Shown piece after piece: positions 16,011 to 25,115 of a stretch of 64,000 nt of DNA; the stretch's first letter is position 1, and every line of letters begins with the position of its first letter. The translations under genes were made by a program, and so were the position numbers. The DNA lies in the NCBI RefSeq assembly GCF_024519315.1, contig NZ_JANIIC010000053.1:23146-87145 (forward strand), written 5' to 3'. This stretch comes from Streptomyces malaysiensis subsp. samsunensis (GTDB taxonomy: Bacteria; Actinomycetota; Actinomycetes; Streptomycetales; Streptomycetaceae). The notes beneath the pieces were generated by a model, which saw nothing but the letters and a program-made list of their open reading frames with translations, did not search any database and was not told the DNA's origin.

Positions 16011-17231
16011 ATGGACCTGCTGAACACGCTGGTGGAGAAGGGGTTGCGGCGCGAGACGCCGACCCGCGAAGAGGCGCTCGCCGTCCTGGCGACCTCCGAT
16101 GACGAGGTGCTCGATGTGGTGGCCGCGGCCGGCAAGGTGCGCCGCGCCTGGTTCGGGCGGCGGGTGAAGCTCAACTATCTGGTGAACCTCAAATCGGGGC
16201 TGTGCCCCGAGGACTGCTCCTACTGCTCGCAGCGGCTGGGCTCGAAGTCCGAGATCCTCAAGTACACCTGGCTCAAGCCGGAGCAGGCGGCGGCCGCGGC
16301 GGGCGCCGGGGTCGCGGGCGGCGCCAAGCGGGTGTGCCTGGTGGCCAGCGGACGCGGCCCCACCGACCGGGATGTGGAGCGGGTCTCCCAGACCATCGCC
16401 GCCATCAAGGAGGAGCACCAGGACGTCGAGATCTGCGCCTGTCTGGGGCTGCTGTCCCAGGGCCAGGCGGAGCGGCTGAAGGACGCGGGCGCGAACGCGT
16501 ACAACCACAACCTCAACACCTCCGAGGCGACGTACGGCGACATCACCACCACCCACACCTACGCCGACCGGGTCTCGACCGTGCAGCAGGCCCAGGCGGC
16601 GGGGATGTCCGCCTGCTCCGGGCTGATCGCGGGCATGGGCGAATCGGACGCGGACCTGGTGGACGTGGTCTTCTCGCTGCGCGAGCTGGACCCGGACTCG
16701 GTGCCGGTCAACTTCCTCATCCCGATCGAGGGCACCCCGCTGGCCGGGGACTGGAACCTCACCCCGCAGCGCTGTCTGCGGATCCTGGCCATGGTGCGGT
16801 TCGTCTGCCCGGACGTCGAGGTGCGGCTCGCGGGCGGCCGCGAGATCCATCTGCGCTCGCTCCAGCCGCTCGCCCTGCACCTGGCGAACTCGATCTTCCT
16901 CGGCGACTATCTGACCACCGAGGGCCAGGCGGGCAAGGACGATCTGGCGATGATCGCCGACGCGGGCTTCGAGGTGGAGGGCGCCGACACCACGACGCTG
17001 CCCGCGCACCGCGCGGACGCAGCTGCCGCCGCGGGGGCCGGCTGCGGCGGCCACGGCGGGGAGGGCGGTGGCTGCGGCCCGTGCGGTGACGCGGCGCCCG
17101 CCGACGCCGTACCCGCCCAGGCCACGGCCGCCGCACCGGGCGCCGGCCCGGTGGCGTCGGAGCGGTCCCACGCGGACCTGGTCGCGGTGCGCCGCCGCGG
17201 CGCGGGCACGGATCTGCCGCCCAATGCCTGA
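16011..17231 (+). CDS. bioB: Biotin synthase with Cys/His-rich C-terminal tail
   Basis: Radical-SAM enzyme that inserts sulfur into dethiobiotin. The SAM [4Fe-4S] ligands are Cys65, Cys69 and Cys72 in CPEDCSYCSQ, and the second-cluster residues occur in CLVASG, ICACLGLL and MSACSGLIAGMGE, with the arginine in RLAGGRE. The catalytic barrel ends near residue 335. The remaining 70 residues form a tail with a Cys/Gly/His cluster (GCGGHGGEGGGCGPCG) and a basic end. E. coli BioB is 346 residues; this is 406. The tail could bind or deliver iron or sulfur, but this is inference. bioA starts 8 bases before its stop. Confidence 0.96.
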   Translation: MDLLNTLVEKGLRRETPTREEALAVLATSDDEVLDVVAAAGKVRRAWFGRRVKLNYLVNLKSGLCPEDCSYCSQRLGSKSEILKYTWLKPEQAAAAAGAGVAGGAKRVCLVASGRGPTDRDVERVSQTIAAIKEEHQDVEICACLGLLSQGQAERLKDAGANAYNHNLNTSEATYGDITTTHTYADRVSTVQQAQAAGMSACSGLIAGMGESDADLVDVVFSLRELDPDSVPVNFLIPIEGTPLAGDWNLTPQRCLRILAMVRFVCPDVEVRLAGGREIHLRSLQPLALHLANSIFLGDYLTTEGQAGKDDLAMIADAGFEVEGADTTTLPAHRADAAAAAGAGCGGHGGEGGGCGPCGDAAPADAVPAQATAAAPGAGPVASERSHADLVAVRRRGAGTDLPPNA

Positions 17232-18540
17232 GCCGCTGACCCCGGCCGAGCTGCGGGCGCTGGACCGGCAGCACGTCTGGCATCCGTACGGCCCGATGCC
17301 CGGCCGCCAGGACCCGCTGGTCGTGGAGTCGGCGGCCGGGGTCCGGCTGCGGCTGGCCGAGCCGGTGGAGGGCGTCCGCGAGCTGGTGGACGGGATGTCG
17401 TCGTGGTGGTCCGCCATCCACGGCTACAACCACCCGGCGCTCAACGACGCCGCGCGCGGTCAGCTGGACCGGATGAGCCATGTGATGTTCGGCGGGCTCA
17501 CCCATGAGCCCGCCGTCCGGCTGGCCACCCGTCTGGTGGAGATCACTCCGGAGCCGCTGCGCCATGTGTTCCTGGCCGACTCCGGTTCGGTGTCGGTCGA
17601 GGTCGCGGTCAAGATGTGCCTCCAGTACTGGCGCTCCCTCGGCCGCCCCGCCAAGCGGCGGTTGCTGACCTGGCGCGGCGGCTACCACGGCGACACCTGG
17701 CAGCCGATGGCGGTGTGCGACCCGGACGGCGGAATGCACCGGCTGTGGTCCGGTGTGCTGCCCGAGCAGATCTTCGCCGACGCGCCGCCGCCCGGTTTCG
17801 ACGCGGCGCCCGACCCGGCGTACGAGGCGCATGTCCGTGAGCTGGTGGGCCGTCACGCCCATGAGCTGGCCGCGGTGATCGTGGAACCGGTGGTCCAGGG
17901 CGCGGGCGGGATGCGCTTCCACTCCCCCGCGCTGCTGCGGGTGCTGCGCGAGGCGTGCGACGAGCACGATGTGCTGCTGGTGTTCGACGAGATCGCCACC
18001 GGCTTCGGCCGCTCGGGCACGCTCTTCGCGGCCGAGCACGCGGGGGTGTGCCCCGATGTGATGTGTCTGGGCAAGGCGCTGACCGGGGGTTATCTGACGC
18101 TGGCCGCCACGCTGTGCACCCCGCGGGTGGCGGAGGGCATCTCGCGCGGCGAGGTGCCGGTGCTCGCCCACGGCCCGACCTTCATGGGCAATCCGCTGGC
18201 GACGGCCGTCGCGGGCGCCTCGATCGATCTGCTGCTCTCCTACGACTGGCGGCAGGAGGTCAAGCGGATCGAGACCGGGCTGCGGGACGGTCTCGCGGAG
18301 GCGGCCACCATGCCGGGCGTCCGGGAGGTACGGGTGCTCGGCGCGATCGGCGTCGTCCAGCTGGAGCGTCCGCTGGACGACGCGGCGATGGCGGCGGCGA
18401 CACGGGCCGCGGTGCGCGAGGGCGTGTGGCTGCGCCCGTTCCGCGATCTGCTGTACACCATGCCGCCGTACATCACCGGCGACCACGATCTGGCCCGGAT
18501 CTGCGCGGCGGTACGGGCGGCCGCGGCCGCGGCCGTCTGA
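17224..18540 (+). CDS. bioA: Adenosylmethionine-8-amino-7-oxononanoate aminotransferase
   Basis: Converts 8-amino-7-oxononanoate to 7,8-diaminopelargonate using SAM as amino donor. The 438-residue class III aminotransferase shows VWHPYGPM near the N terminus, MSSWWSAIHGYNHP, the PLP-lysine motif CLGKALTGGY (Lys284) and FDEIATGFGRSG. The ATG overlaps the bioB stop by 8 bases, indicating coupled translation. The length is normal. Confidence 0.96.
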   Translation: MPEPLTPAELRALDRQHVWHPYGPMPGRQDPLVVESAAGVRLRLAEPVEGVRELVDGMSSWWSAIHGYNHPALNDAARGQLDRMSHVMFGGLTHEPAVRLATRLVEITPEPLRHVFLADSGSVSVEVAVKMCLQYWRSLGRPAKRRLLTWRGGYHGDTWQPMAVCDPDGGMHRLWSGVLPEQIFADAPPPGFDAAPDPAYEAHVRELVGRHAHELAAVIVEPVVQGAGGMRFHSPALLRVLREACDEHDVLLVFDEIATGFGRSGTLFAAEHAGVCPDVMCLGKALTGGYLTLAATLCTPRVAEGISRGEVPVLAHGPTFMGNPLATAVAGASIDLLLSYDWRQEVKRIETGLRDGLAEAATMPGVREVRVLGAIGVVQLERPLDDAAMAAATRAAVREGVWLRPFRDLLYTMPPYITGDHDLARICAAVRAAAAAAV

Positions 18541-18711
18541 CCCGCCCGCCCCGCTCGCGGTCGGTCCTTCCCTCGGACCGACCGCACGCCGGGGCGAGAC
18601 CGGGGCGGACCGGGACGATCCGGGGCCGTTCGAGGGCGGACCGGGGCAGTCCGAGGCCGGTCCGGAGCAGCCCGGGGGCACGAACGAAAGCGAAAGGCAA
18701 CGGAAACGAAG

Positions 18712-19416
18712 ATGGCAATACTGGTCGTCACCGGTACGGGCACCGAAATCGGAAAGACCGTCAGCACGGCGGCCGTCGCCGCCGCGGCGCTCGCACGCGG
18801 CCGCTCGGTGGCGATGCTCAAACCCGCCCAGACCGGTGTCGCGGAGGGCGAACCGGGTGACGCCGCGGAGGTGGCCCGGCTCGCCGGGTCGGTGACCCTG
18901 CTCGAACTCGCCCGCTACCCCGAACCGCTGGCCCCCGCCACGGCCGCCCGCCGCGCCGGACGGCCGCCGGTGCGGCCGCACGAGGTGGCGGAGGCGGCCG
19001 AGAAGCTGGCCACCGAGCACGATCTGGTGCTGGTCGAGGGCGCGGGCGGGCTGCTCGTACGGTTCGACGAGACGGGGGCGACGCTCGCCGACGCGGCCCG
19101 GCTGCTCGGCGCGCCCGTCCTGGTCGTGGCCCACGCGGGCCTCGGCACGCTCAACGTGACCACGCTGACCACCGAGGCGCTGCGCGCCCGCGGGCTGGAG
19201 TGCCCCGGCGTCGTCATCGGCAGCTGGCCCGCCGCCGCGGATCTCGCCTCCCGCTGCAATGTGGCCGATCTGCCGGAATCGTCCGGCGTCCCGCTGCTGG
19301 GCGCCGTCCCCGAGGGCGCCCCGGCCCTTCCGCCGGCCGACTTCCGCGCCCAGGCACCCGATTGGCTGGCGCCCCGGCTGGACGGCACCTGGGAGGCGGC
19401 GCGGCAGGCCGCGTAG
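18712..19416 (+). CDS. bioD: Dethiobiotin synthetase
   Basis: ATP-dependent carboxylation and ring closure of diaminopelargonate. The P-loop is GTGTEIGKT (residues 8-16), followed by LKPAQTG and VEGAGGLLV, both typical of BioD. 234 residues, normal length. It lies 171 bases after bioA; that gap is low-complexity CGGGGCGGACCGGG-type sequence without a clear terminator, so it is probably still in the operon. No bioC, bioH or bioI gene for pimelate synthesis is in the window. Confidence 0.95.
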   Translation: MAILVVTGTGTEIGKTVSTAAVAAAALARGRSVAMLKPAQTGVAEGEPGDAAEVARLAGSVTLLELARYPEPLAPATAARRAGRPPVRPHEVAEAAEKLATEHDLVLVEGAGGLLVRFDETGATLADAARLLGAPVLVVAHAGLGTLNVTTLTTEALRARGLECPGVVIGSWPAAADLASRCNVADLPESSGVPLLGAVPEGAPALPPADFRAQAPDWLAPRLDGTWEAARQAA

Positions 19417-19486
19417 CGGCACCCCCCGTCTGGGCAGAATCCCGGTACCGGTCCATCGTCCGTATCCGGGACAAGGGGGAGTTCCC

Positions 19487-20170
19487 ATGCCCGTACGCCG
19501 TCGCACGGCGCCGCGTGACGCCGTCCACCACCCGCTCTTCGCCCGCTGTTACGCCAGAATGGGCCCGCTCGCCGATGAGCGGGCCGGGGTGGGCGAGCTC
19601 CGCGGTGAGCTGCTGGCCGGGCTCTCCGGCCGGGTCCTCGAGATCGGCGCGGGCAGCGGGCTGAACTTCCCCCACTACCCCGAAACCGTCTCCGAGGTCG
19701 TCGCCATCGAACCCGAGCGCCATCTGCGGCGGCTGGCCACCCGGGCGGGGCTGCGCGCCGGGGTGCCGGTGGACGTGGTGCCGGGCGTCGCCGAGGCGCT
19801 GCCGGTCAAGAGCGAGGGGTTCGACGCGGCGGTGGCCTGTCTGGTGCTGTGCTCGGTGCGCGATGTGCGGCGCGCGCTCGCCGAGCTGCTGCGGGTGCTG
19901 CGGCCCGGCGGTGAGCTGCGCTTCCTCGAGCACGGCCGCGCCGAGGGCCGGGTCCTGGCGACGACCCAGCGGGCGCTGGACCGCACGGTGTGGCCGCTGT
20001 TGTTCGGCGGCTGCCATACGGCGCGCGACGTGCGCGCGGAGATCGCGGCCGCGGGCTTCGAGCCGCTCGGCCACCGCCGGCTGCGCGTCCCCGACCGGGG
20101 CCTGACGCTGCCGACGTCCCCCTGTGTGCTGGGCGCGGCCCGCCGCCCGTCATCGCCGTCCGGTCCGTAA
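19487..20170 (+). CDS. SAM-dependent methyltransferase (class I)
   Basis: A 227-residue UbiE/Methyltransf_11-type enzyme. Motif I is VLEIGAGSGLNFPHY, then VVAIEPE, FDAAVACLVLCSV and LRPGGELRFLEHGR. The start follows AAGGGGGAG. The C-terminal half (LLFGGCHTARD, RDVRAEIAAAGF) resembles proteins annotated as phosphatidylethanolamine N-methyltransferase-like or METTL7-like. The substrate is not identifiable. It is a single gene between bioD and the ABC ATPase. Confidence 0.9.
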   Translation: MPVRRRTAPRDAVHHPLFARCYARMGPLADERAGVGELRGELLAGLSGRVLEIGAGSGLNFPHYPETVSEVVAIEPERHLRRLATRAGLRAGVPVDVVPGVAEALPVKSEGFDAAVACLVLCSVRDVRRALAELLRVLRPGGELRFLEHGRAEGRVLATTQRALDRTVWPLLFGGCHTARDVRAEIAAAGFEPLGHRRLRVPDRGLTLPTSPCVLGAARRPSSPSGP

Positions 20171-20275
20171 CCGGATTCCGGCATCGGGTTCCCATCCGCC
20201 CGCGTCCGTGGGAGGGCGCTCCGGCGGCCGGGTCCCTACCATCGAGGGCACGACGTTCCGATACGGGGAGGCATC

Positions 20276-21094
20276 GTGTCCACACCGACGGCGACGAAGA
20301 CGGACGGATTCGCGGACGGCGGCGCCCGTGCGGCGGCCCGGGCCCGGTCCCTGACCAAGGCGTACGGCAGCGGTGAGACCGCCGTGCTCGCGCTGGACGC
20401 GGTGGACGTGGAGATCGAACGGGGCAGGTTCACCGCCGTGATGGGCCCGTCCGGATCCGGCAAGTCCACTCTGATGCACTGTCTGGCGGGCCTCGACACG
20501 GTCTCGTCGGGCCGGGCCTGGCTGGGCGACACCGAGATCACCGGTCTGGGCGACAAGGAGCTGACCCGGATCCGCCGTGACCGGATCGGCTTTATGTTCC
20601 AGTCGTTCAATCTGCTGCCCACGCTCAACGCGGCCGAGAACATCACCCTGCCCATGGACATCGCGGGCCATAGGCCCGATCCGGAGTGGCTGGACCGGGT
20701 CATCGACACCCTCGGGCTGCGGGACCGGCTGCGGCACCGGCCCGCCCAGCTGTCCGGCGGGCAGCAGCAGCGGGTGGCGTGTGCCCGGGCGCTCGTCTCC
20801 CGCCCCGAGCTGATCTTCGCGGACGAGCCCACCGGCAACCTGGACTCCCGCGCGGGCCTGGAGGTGCTGCGCTTCCTGCGGGAGGCCGTCGACGAACTGG
20901 GCCAGACGGTCGTCATGGTCACCCACGACCCGAGCGCCGCAGCCCACTCCGATCTGGTGCTCTTCCTCGCCGACGGCCGGATCGTGGACCGGATGGAGCG
21001 GCCCACGGCCGAGGCGGTGCTGGAGCGGATGCATATCTTCGCGGCCGCCGCCACGCCGCCGGGGACCGACCCGGCCCCCGAGCCGCTGAACTGA
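20276..21094 (+). CDS. ABC transporter ATP-binding protein, LolD/MacB type, without adjacent permease
   Basis: 272 residues: Walker A GPSGSGKST (57-65), Q-loop FMFQSFNLL, signature LSGGQQQ (159-165), Walker B LIFADE (179-184) and D-loop GNLD. This subfamily works with FtsX-like permeases in lipoprotein or drug/peptide export. Here no permease follows; the next gene is an oxidoreductase 105 bases away. The start is GTG after GGGGAGG. Either the permease lies elsewhere or this is an orphan subunit. Confidence 0.93.
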   Translation: MSTPTATKTDGFADGGARAAARARSLTKAYGSGETAVLALDAVDVEIERGRFTAVMGPSGSGKSTLMHCLAGLDTVSSGRAWLGDTEITGLGDKELTRIRRDRIGFMFQSFNLLPTLNAAENITLPMDIAGHRPDPEWLDRVIDTLGLRDRLRHRPAQLSGGQQQRVACARALVSRPELIFADEPTGNLDSRAGLEVLRFLREAVDELGQTVVMVTHDPSAAAHSDLVLFLADGRIVDRMERPTAEAVLERMHIFAAAATPPGTDPAPEPLN

Positions 21095-21140
21095 GCCGGA
21101 GCCCTACGACAGCTTGGTGCCCTTCCGGCGGAGCGCTGAA

Positions 21141-21158
21141 CGGCCCCGAACGGGGCCG
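21141..21158. terminator. Hairpin after the ABC ATPase gene
   Basis: CGGCCCC, GAAC loop, GGGGCCG: a perfect 7-bp stem with a stable tetraloop-like turn, 47 bases past the stop. A separate inverted repeat GATAC-n7-GTATC (21165-21181) follows, just before the next gene, and may be an operator. Confidence 0.45.
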
Positions 21159-21199
21159 AACTCCGATACGTTCGCGGTATCCGCGATCAAGGAGGGCTC

Positions 21200-22117
21200 A
21201 TGGCAAGGCCGTTCCGTTTCGGAGTCAATCTGCTCACCCTTGAATCGGCCGGGGCATGGCGCGAGAAGTGCCGCCACGCCGAGCAGCTCGGCTATGACGT
21301 ACTGCTGGTCCCCGACCACCTCGGCAACCCCGCGCCGTTCCCGGCGCTGGTCACCGCCGCCGAGGTGACCGAGCGCCCCCGGCTGGGCACCTTCGTGCTC
21401 AACGCCGGCTTCTGGAACCCCGCACTGCTCGCCCGGGAGGTGGCCACCTGCGACGCGCTCACCGACGGCCGGCTGGAGCTCGGCCTGGGCGCCGGCTATG
21501 TCAAGGCCGAGCATGACAGCGCCGGGCTGCCCTTCGGTTCACCACGGGAGCGGGTGGACCATCTGACACATACCGTGACCGAGTTGGAGCGTCTGCTGAC
21601 CGATTCCGAGCACCGGCCGCGGCCCGTTCAGTCGCCGCGCCCACCGCTGCTGCTCGGCGGCAACGGCGACCGGATGCTGCGGCTGGCCGCGCGCCACGCC
21701 GACATCGCGGCCTTCACCGGGGCGGTGCAGGCTCCGGGCAAACCGCAGGGCGCCCTCCAGCTGATCAGCCCCGAGGCGCTGGAGGGCCGGACCGCCGCCT
21801 TCCGCGGCTTCGCCGCCGAAGCGGGGAAGGCGCAGGCGGCCGATGGGGCCGGGGAGGCCATCGAGCTGAACTACCTCATCCAGATGGTCGGGCCCACCGA
21901 CGACCGGCGCGCCAAGGTGCGTGAGCTGGCCGCCTACGCACCGGACCTCACCGAGGACGAGCTGCTGGAGCACCCCGCGCTGCTGCTGGGCGACGCCAAG
22001 GAGATGGCGGAGCAGCTGCGGGCCCACCGCGAGCGGTTCGGCTTCTCGTACATCACCGTGCTGGAGCACAACATGGCGGCGCTCGGCCCGGTGATCGAGG
22101 AGCTGCACGGCAGCTGA
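21200..22117 (+). CDS. Luciferase-like (LLM) F420-dependent oxidoreductase
   Basis: 305-residue TIM-barrel oxidoreductase. It begins FRFGVNLLTLESAGAWREK and has the family's LLVPDHLGNPAPFPAL, RLGTFVLNAGFWNPALLAREVATCDALTDGRLELGLGAGY pattern, read in overlapping short motifs, with GGNGDRMLRLAARHADI further on. Many actinobacterial members use F420 rather than FMN. It resembles the MSMEG_2516-type subgroup; the substrate is unknown. The ATG follows AAGGAGGG, a strong ribosome site. Confidence 0.9.
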   Translation: MARPFRFGVNLLTLESAGAWREKCRHAEQLGYDVLLVPDHLGNPAPFPALVTAAEVTERPRLGTFVLNAGFWNPALLAREVATCDALTDGRLELGLGAGYVKAEHDSAGLPFGSPRERVDHLTHTVTELERLLTDSEHRPRPVQSPRPPLLLGGNGDRMLRLAARHADIAAFTGAVQAPGKPQGALQLISPEALEGRTAAFRGFAAEAGKAQAADGAGEAIELNYLIQMVGPTDDRRAKVRELAAYAPDLTEDELLEHPALLLGDAKEMAEQLRAHRERFGFSYITVLEHNMAALGPVIEELHGS

Positions 22118-22168
22118 CCCGGCGGAATTCCATCGACGCCGCGGTCCGCCCGATGATGGGATGCGGCA

Positions 22169-22594
22169 ATGGACGACCTTCGGATACGGACCGCGGCCCC
22201 CGCCGACCTCGACACCGTGCTCGCCTTCTGGGAGGAGGCGGCGGAGGGCACCAGCATCAGCGACGACCAGGACGGGGTGGCCCGGCTGCTCGACCGCGAC
22301 CCGGAGTCGCTGCTGCTGGCCGAGCGGGACGGGGAACTGGCCGGAACCGTGATCGCCGGTTTCGACGGCTGGCGCTGCCATCTGTACCGGCTGGCCGTCC
22401 ACCCCGGACACCGCCGCCGGGGCGTGGCGACGGCCCTTCTGGCGGCGGCCGAGGAGCGGTTCACGGCCCTGGGCGGACGGCGCGGGGACGCGATGGTACT
22501 CAACGAGAACGAGCCCGCCCACCGTGCGTGGGGCGCGGCGGGCTATGCGCGCCAGCCGCAGTGGAGCCGCTGGGTCAAGCCGCTGCGACCCTGA
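22169..22594 (+). CDS. GNAT-family N-acetyltransferase
   Basis: 141 residues with the acetyl-CoA binding signature YRLAVHPGHRRRGVATALL (about residues 73-91) and a C-terminal NENEPAHRAWGAAGY typical of small-molecule or amino-terminal acetyltransferases. It lies 51 bases after the oxidoreductase in the same direction, so it may be cotranscribed. The substrate is unknown. Confidence 0.9.
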   Translation: MDDLRIRTAAPADLDTVLAFWEEAAEGTSISDDQDGVARLLDRDPESLLLAERDGELAGTVIAGFDGWRCHLYRLAVHPGHRRRGVATALLAAAEERFTALGGRRGDAMVLNENEPAHRAWGAAGYARQPQWSRWVKPLRP

Positions 22595-22720
22595 CGCCCG
22601 CGAGGGTCCCGGGGCCGCGCCCCCGACGCACGCAGCCGTCCCCGGGCCGCGCTCCTGACGTCCGCGGCCGTCCCGGGCGCGGCCGCGCGGGGCCTTTTAG
22701 CATGGGACGGAGGTGAACCG

Positions 22721-24094
22721 ATGATCGAAGTCCTCCTCCTGGCCGTGGCGCTCCTGCTGGCGGTGGCCTGTGGCGCCTTCGTCGCCGCGGAGTTCTCGCT
22801 GACCACGGTCGAGCGCAGCGAGCTGGAGCTGGCGGCCGGGCGCGGGGAGCGCGGTGCGGCCGGGGCGCTGAAGGCCGTACGGAGCCTCACCTACCAGCTC
22901 TCCGGCGCCCAGCTCGGCATCACCGTCACCAACCTGGTCGTGGGCATGCTCGCCGAGCCGTCCGTCGCGGCCCTGCTGGCCGGGCCGCTCACCGCCATCG
23001 GCGTACCCCCCTCGGCCGTCCATTCGGCCGCGCTGGTGCTCGGCACCTTCCTGTCGACGGTCGTGCTGATGGTCGTCGGCGAGCTGGTGCCCAAGAACTG
23101 GGCGATCTCCCGGCCGCTGCCGGTCGCCAAGGCCGTCGCCACCCCGCAGCGCGTCTTCAGCTCCGTCTTCCGCCCGCTGATCAGCCATCTCAACAACACC
23201 GCCAACCGCACCGTGCGCCGGATGGGCCTGGAGCCCGCCGAGGAGCTGGCCTCCGCGCGCGGTCCGCAGGAGCTGATCGCCCTCGCCCGCCACTCCGCCA
23301 AGGAGGGCGCGCTGGCGAAGGACACCGCCGAACTGTTCGTCCGCACCCTCAACCTCGCCGAGCTCACCGCGCAGAACGTGATGACCCCGAGGGTGCGGGT
23401 GGTGGCGCTGGACGTACGGGCCACCGCCGAGGACGTCGCCAACGCGACCCGCGCCACCGGGCTGTCCCGCTTCCCCGTCTACGAGGGCAGCTTGGACAGC
23501 GTCGCCGGCCTCGTCCACATCAAGGACGTCCTGGCGGTCCCCGCCGAGGAGCGGCCCCGCCGCCCGGTGTCCGATGTGATGCGCGAAGCGGTGTTCGTCC
23601 CGGAGCCGCTCACCGTGGACCGGCTGCTGGACCGGATCTCGGCCCAGCGCAGCATGGCCGTGGTCATCGACGAGTACGGCGGCACGGCCGGGGTGGTCAC
23701 CCTGGAGGACATCGTCGAGGAGGTGGTCGGCGAGGTCCGCGACGAGCACGATCCGCAGGAGACCCCCCATCTGATCCCGATGGGCCGGGACGCCGAGGGC
23801 CATACGCTGTACGACGCGGACGGCGCGGCCCGTATCGATCAGCTGAAGCGCATCGGGCTGCGGGTGCCCCCGGGCCCGTACGAGACCCTGGCCGGGCTGA
23901 TCGCCGCCGAGCTGGGCCGGATCCCGACCGTCGGCGACACCGTCGAGCCGGCGGGCTGGTCCGTGGAGGTGCGGAAGGTGATCAGCCACCGGGCGGCCCG
24001 GGTACGGCTGCGGGCGCCGCTGCCCGGTGCGGGCGGCGAAGGGGGCGACGGTGACGGCGGGGTGCACGGCGCCGAGGGGGCGGCGGGCCGATGA
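22721..24094 (+). CDS. CNNM/CorC-type membrane protein with CBS pair (hemolysin family)
   Basis: 457 residues. Residues about 1-180 are the DUF21/CNNM membrane domain with four hydrophobic segments (LLLAVALLLAVACGAF, LGITVTNLVVGML, LGTFLSTVVLMVVGELV) and the signature VPKNWAI. Two CBS motifs follow (VMTPRVRVVALD, and IDEYGGTAGVVTLEDI), then a CorC_HlyC domain to residue 440 or so and a glycine-rich tail. The family acts in magnesium or sodium transport and metal homeostasis. It overlaps the next, homologous gene by four bases (ATGA). Confidence 0.94.
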   Translation: MIEVLLLAVALLLAVACGAFVAAEFSLTTVERSELELAAGRGERGAAGALKAVRSLTYQLSGAQLGITVTNLVVGMLAEPSVAALLAGPLTAIGVPPSAVHSAALVLGTFLSTVVLMVVGELVPKNWAISRPLPVAKAVATPQRVFSSVFRPLISHLNNTANRTVRRMGLEPAEELASARGPQELIALARHSAKEGALAKDTAELFVRTLNLAELTAQNVMTPRVRVVALDVRATAEDVANATRATGLSRFPVYEGSLDSVAGLVHIKDVLAVPAEERPRRPVSDVMREAVFVPEPLTVDRLLDRISAQRSMAVVIDEYGGTAGVVTLEDIVEEVVGEVRDEHDPQETPHLIPMGRDAEGHTLYDADGAARIDQLKRIGLRVPPGPYETLAGLIAAELGRIPTVGDTVEPAGWSVEVRKVISHRAARVRLRAPLPGAGGEGGDGDGGVHGAEGAAGR

Positions 24095-25095
24095 CCGTTC
24101 TCCAGCTGCTGATCGGCCTGCTGACGCTGGTCCTCAACGCCTTCTTCGTGGGGGCGGAGTTCGCCCTGATCTCGGTCCGCCGCAGCCAGATCGAACCGCG
24201 TGCCCAGCAGGGCGACCGGCGGGCGCGGTCCGTGCTGTGGGCTCTGGAGCACCTCTCCGCGCTGCTGGCCGCGGCCCAGCTCGGGATCACGCTGTGCACG
24301 CTGGTGCTGGGCGCCGTCGCGGAACCGGCCATCGCGCATCTGCTGGAGCCCTTCTTCCATCTGGTGGGCCTGCCGCTGGGTCTTGTGCACCCGATCTCGT
24401 TCGTGATCGCGCTGTCCCTGGCCACGTATCTGCACATGCTCTTCGGCGAGATGGTGCCGAAGAACGTGGCGCTGGCCGAGCCGGTGCGCACCGTGCTGCT
24501 GATCGGCCCGCCCCTGGTCGCCCTCGCCCGCGCCCTGCGCCCGGTGATCTTCGGCGTGAACGCCCTGGCGAACGGGTTGCTGAAGCTGTTGCGCGTGGAG
24601 CCCAAGGGCGAGGTCGCGGCGACCTTCTCCGATGCCGAGCTGGCCCGGATCGTCTCGGACTCCAGCGAGGCCGGACTGCTGGACGACCGCGCCACCGAGC
24701 GGCTACGGGACGCCCTGGAGCTGGGCCGACGGCGGGTGCGGGATGTGGTGCTGCCCATGGACCGGGTGGTCAGGGCGCGGCTCGGGGTGACCCCGGATGA
24801 GCTGGAGCGGCTGGCGGCGCGGACCGGCTTCTCACGGTTCCCGGTGGTCGACGACTCCGGGCGGATCATGGGCTATCTGCATGTGAAGGACGCGCTGGAC
24901 GCCCGGCCCCGGGATGTGCCGTTCCGCCCCGATCAGCTGCGGCCGATCCCCCGGGTGCGGTCCCATACGCCGCTGGACGACGTGCTCAGCGCGATGCGCG
25001 ACAGCCGCACCCACCTCGCGGCCGTCATCGCCGCGGACGGCCGGCTGGAGGGGCTGGTGACCATGGAGGACGTACTGCGCGAGCTGGTCGCCTGA
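24091..25095 (+). CDS. Second CNNM/CBS membrane protein, shorter paralogue
   Basis: 334 residues with the same order: four membrane segments (about residues 1-150), the motif EMVPKNVAL, then two CBS motifs (VVLPMDRVVRA; AVIAADGRLEGLVTMEDVLRELV). It ends right after the second CBS, so the CorC_HlyC domain of its partner is missing. Tandem long/short pairs are common in actinobacteria and suggest a heteromeric transporter. Translationally coupled to the gene before it. Confidence 0.94.
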   Translation: MTVLQLLIGLLTLVLNAFFVGAEFALISVRRSQIEPRAQQGDRRARSVLWALEHLSALLAAAQLGITLCTLVLGAVAEPAIAHLLEPFFHLVGLPLGLVHPISFVIALSLATYLHMLFGEMVPKNVALAEPVRTVLLIGPPLVALARALRPVIFGVNALANGLLKLLRVEPKGEVAATFSDAELARIVSDSSEAGLLDDRATERLRDALELGRRRVRDVVLPMDRVVRARLGVTPDELERLAARTGFSRFPVVDDSGRIMGYLHVKDALDARPRDVPFRPDQLRPIPRVRSHTPLDDVLSAMRDSRTHLAAVIAADGRLEGLVTMEDVLRELVA

Positions 25096-25115
25096 CCGCT
25101 CCCGCCCGCGCCCGG

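Noticed and set aside
15842..16174. N-terminal extension of BioF by 111 residues
   Set aside because: It would cover the whole divergent promoter region and the start of bioB; the ATG at 15841 has a good ribosome site and the standard N terminus.
16759..19506. 915-codon open frame opposite bioB-bioA-bioD
   Set aside because: High-GC shadow of three well-supported biotin genes; no domain recognised.
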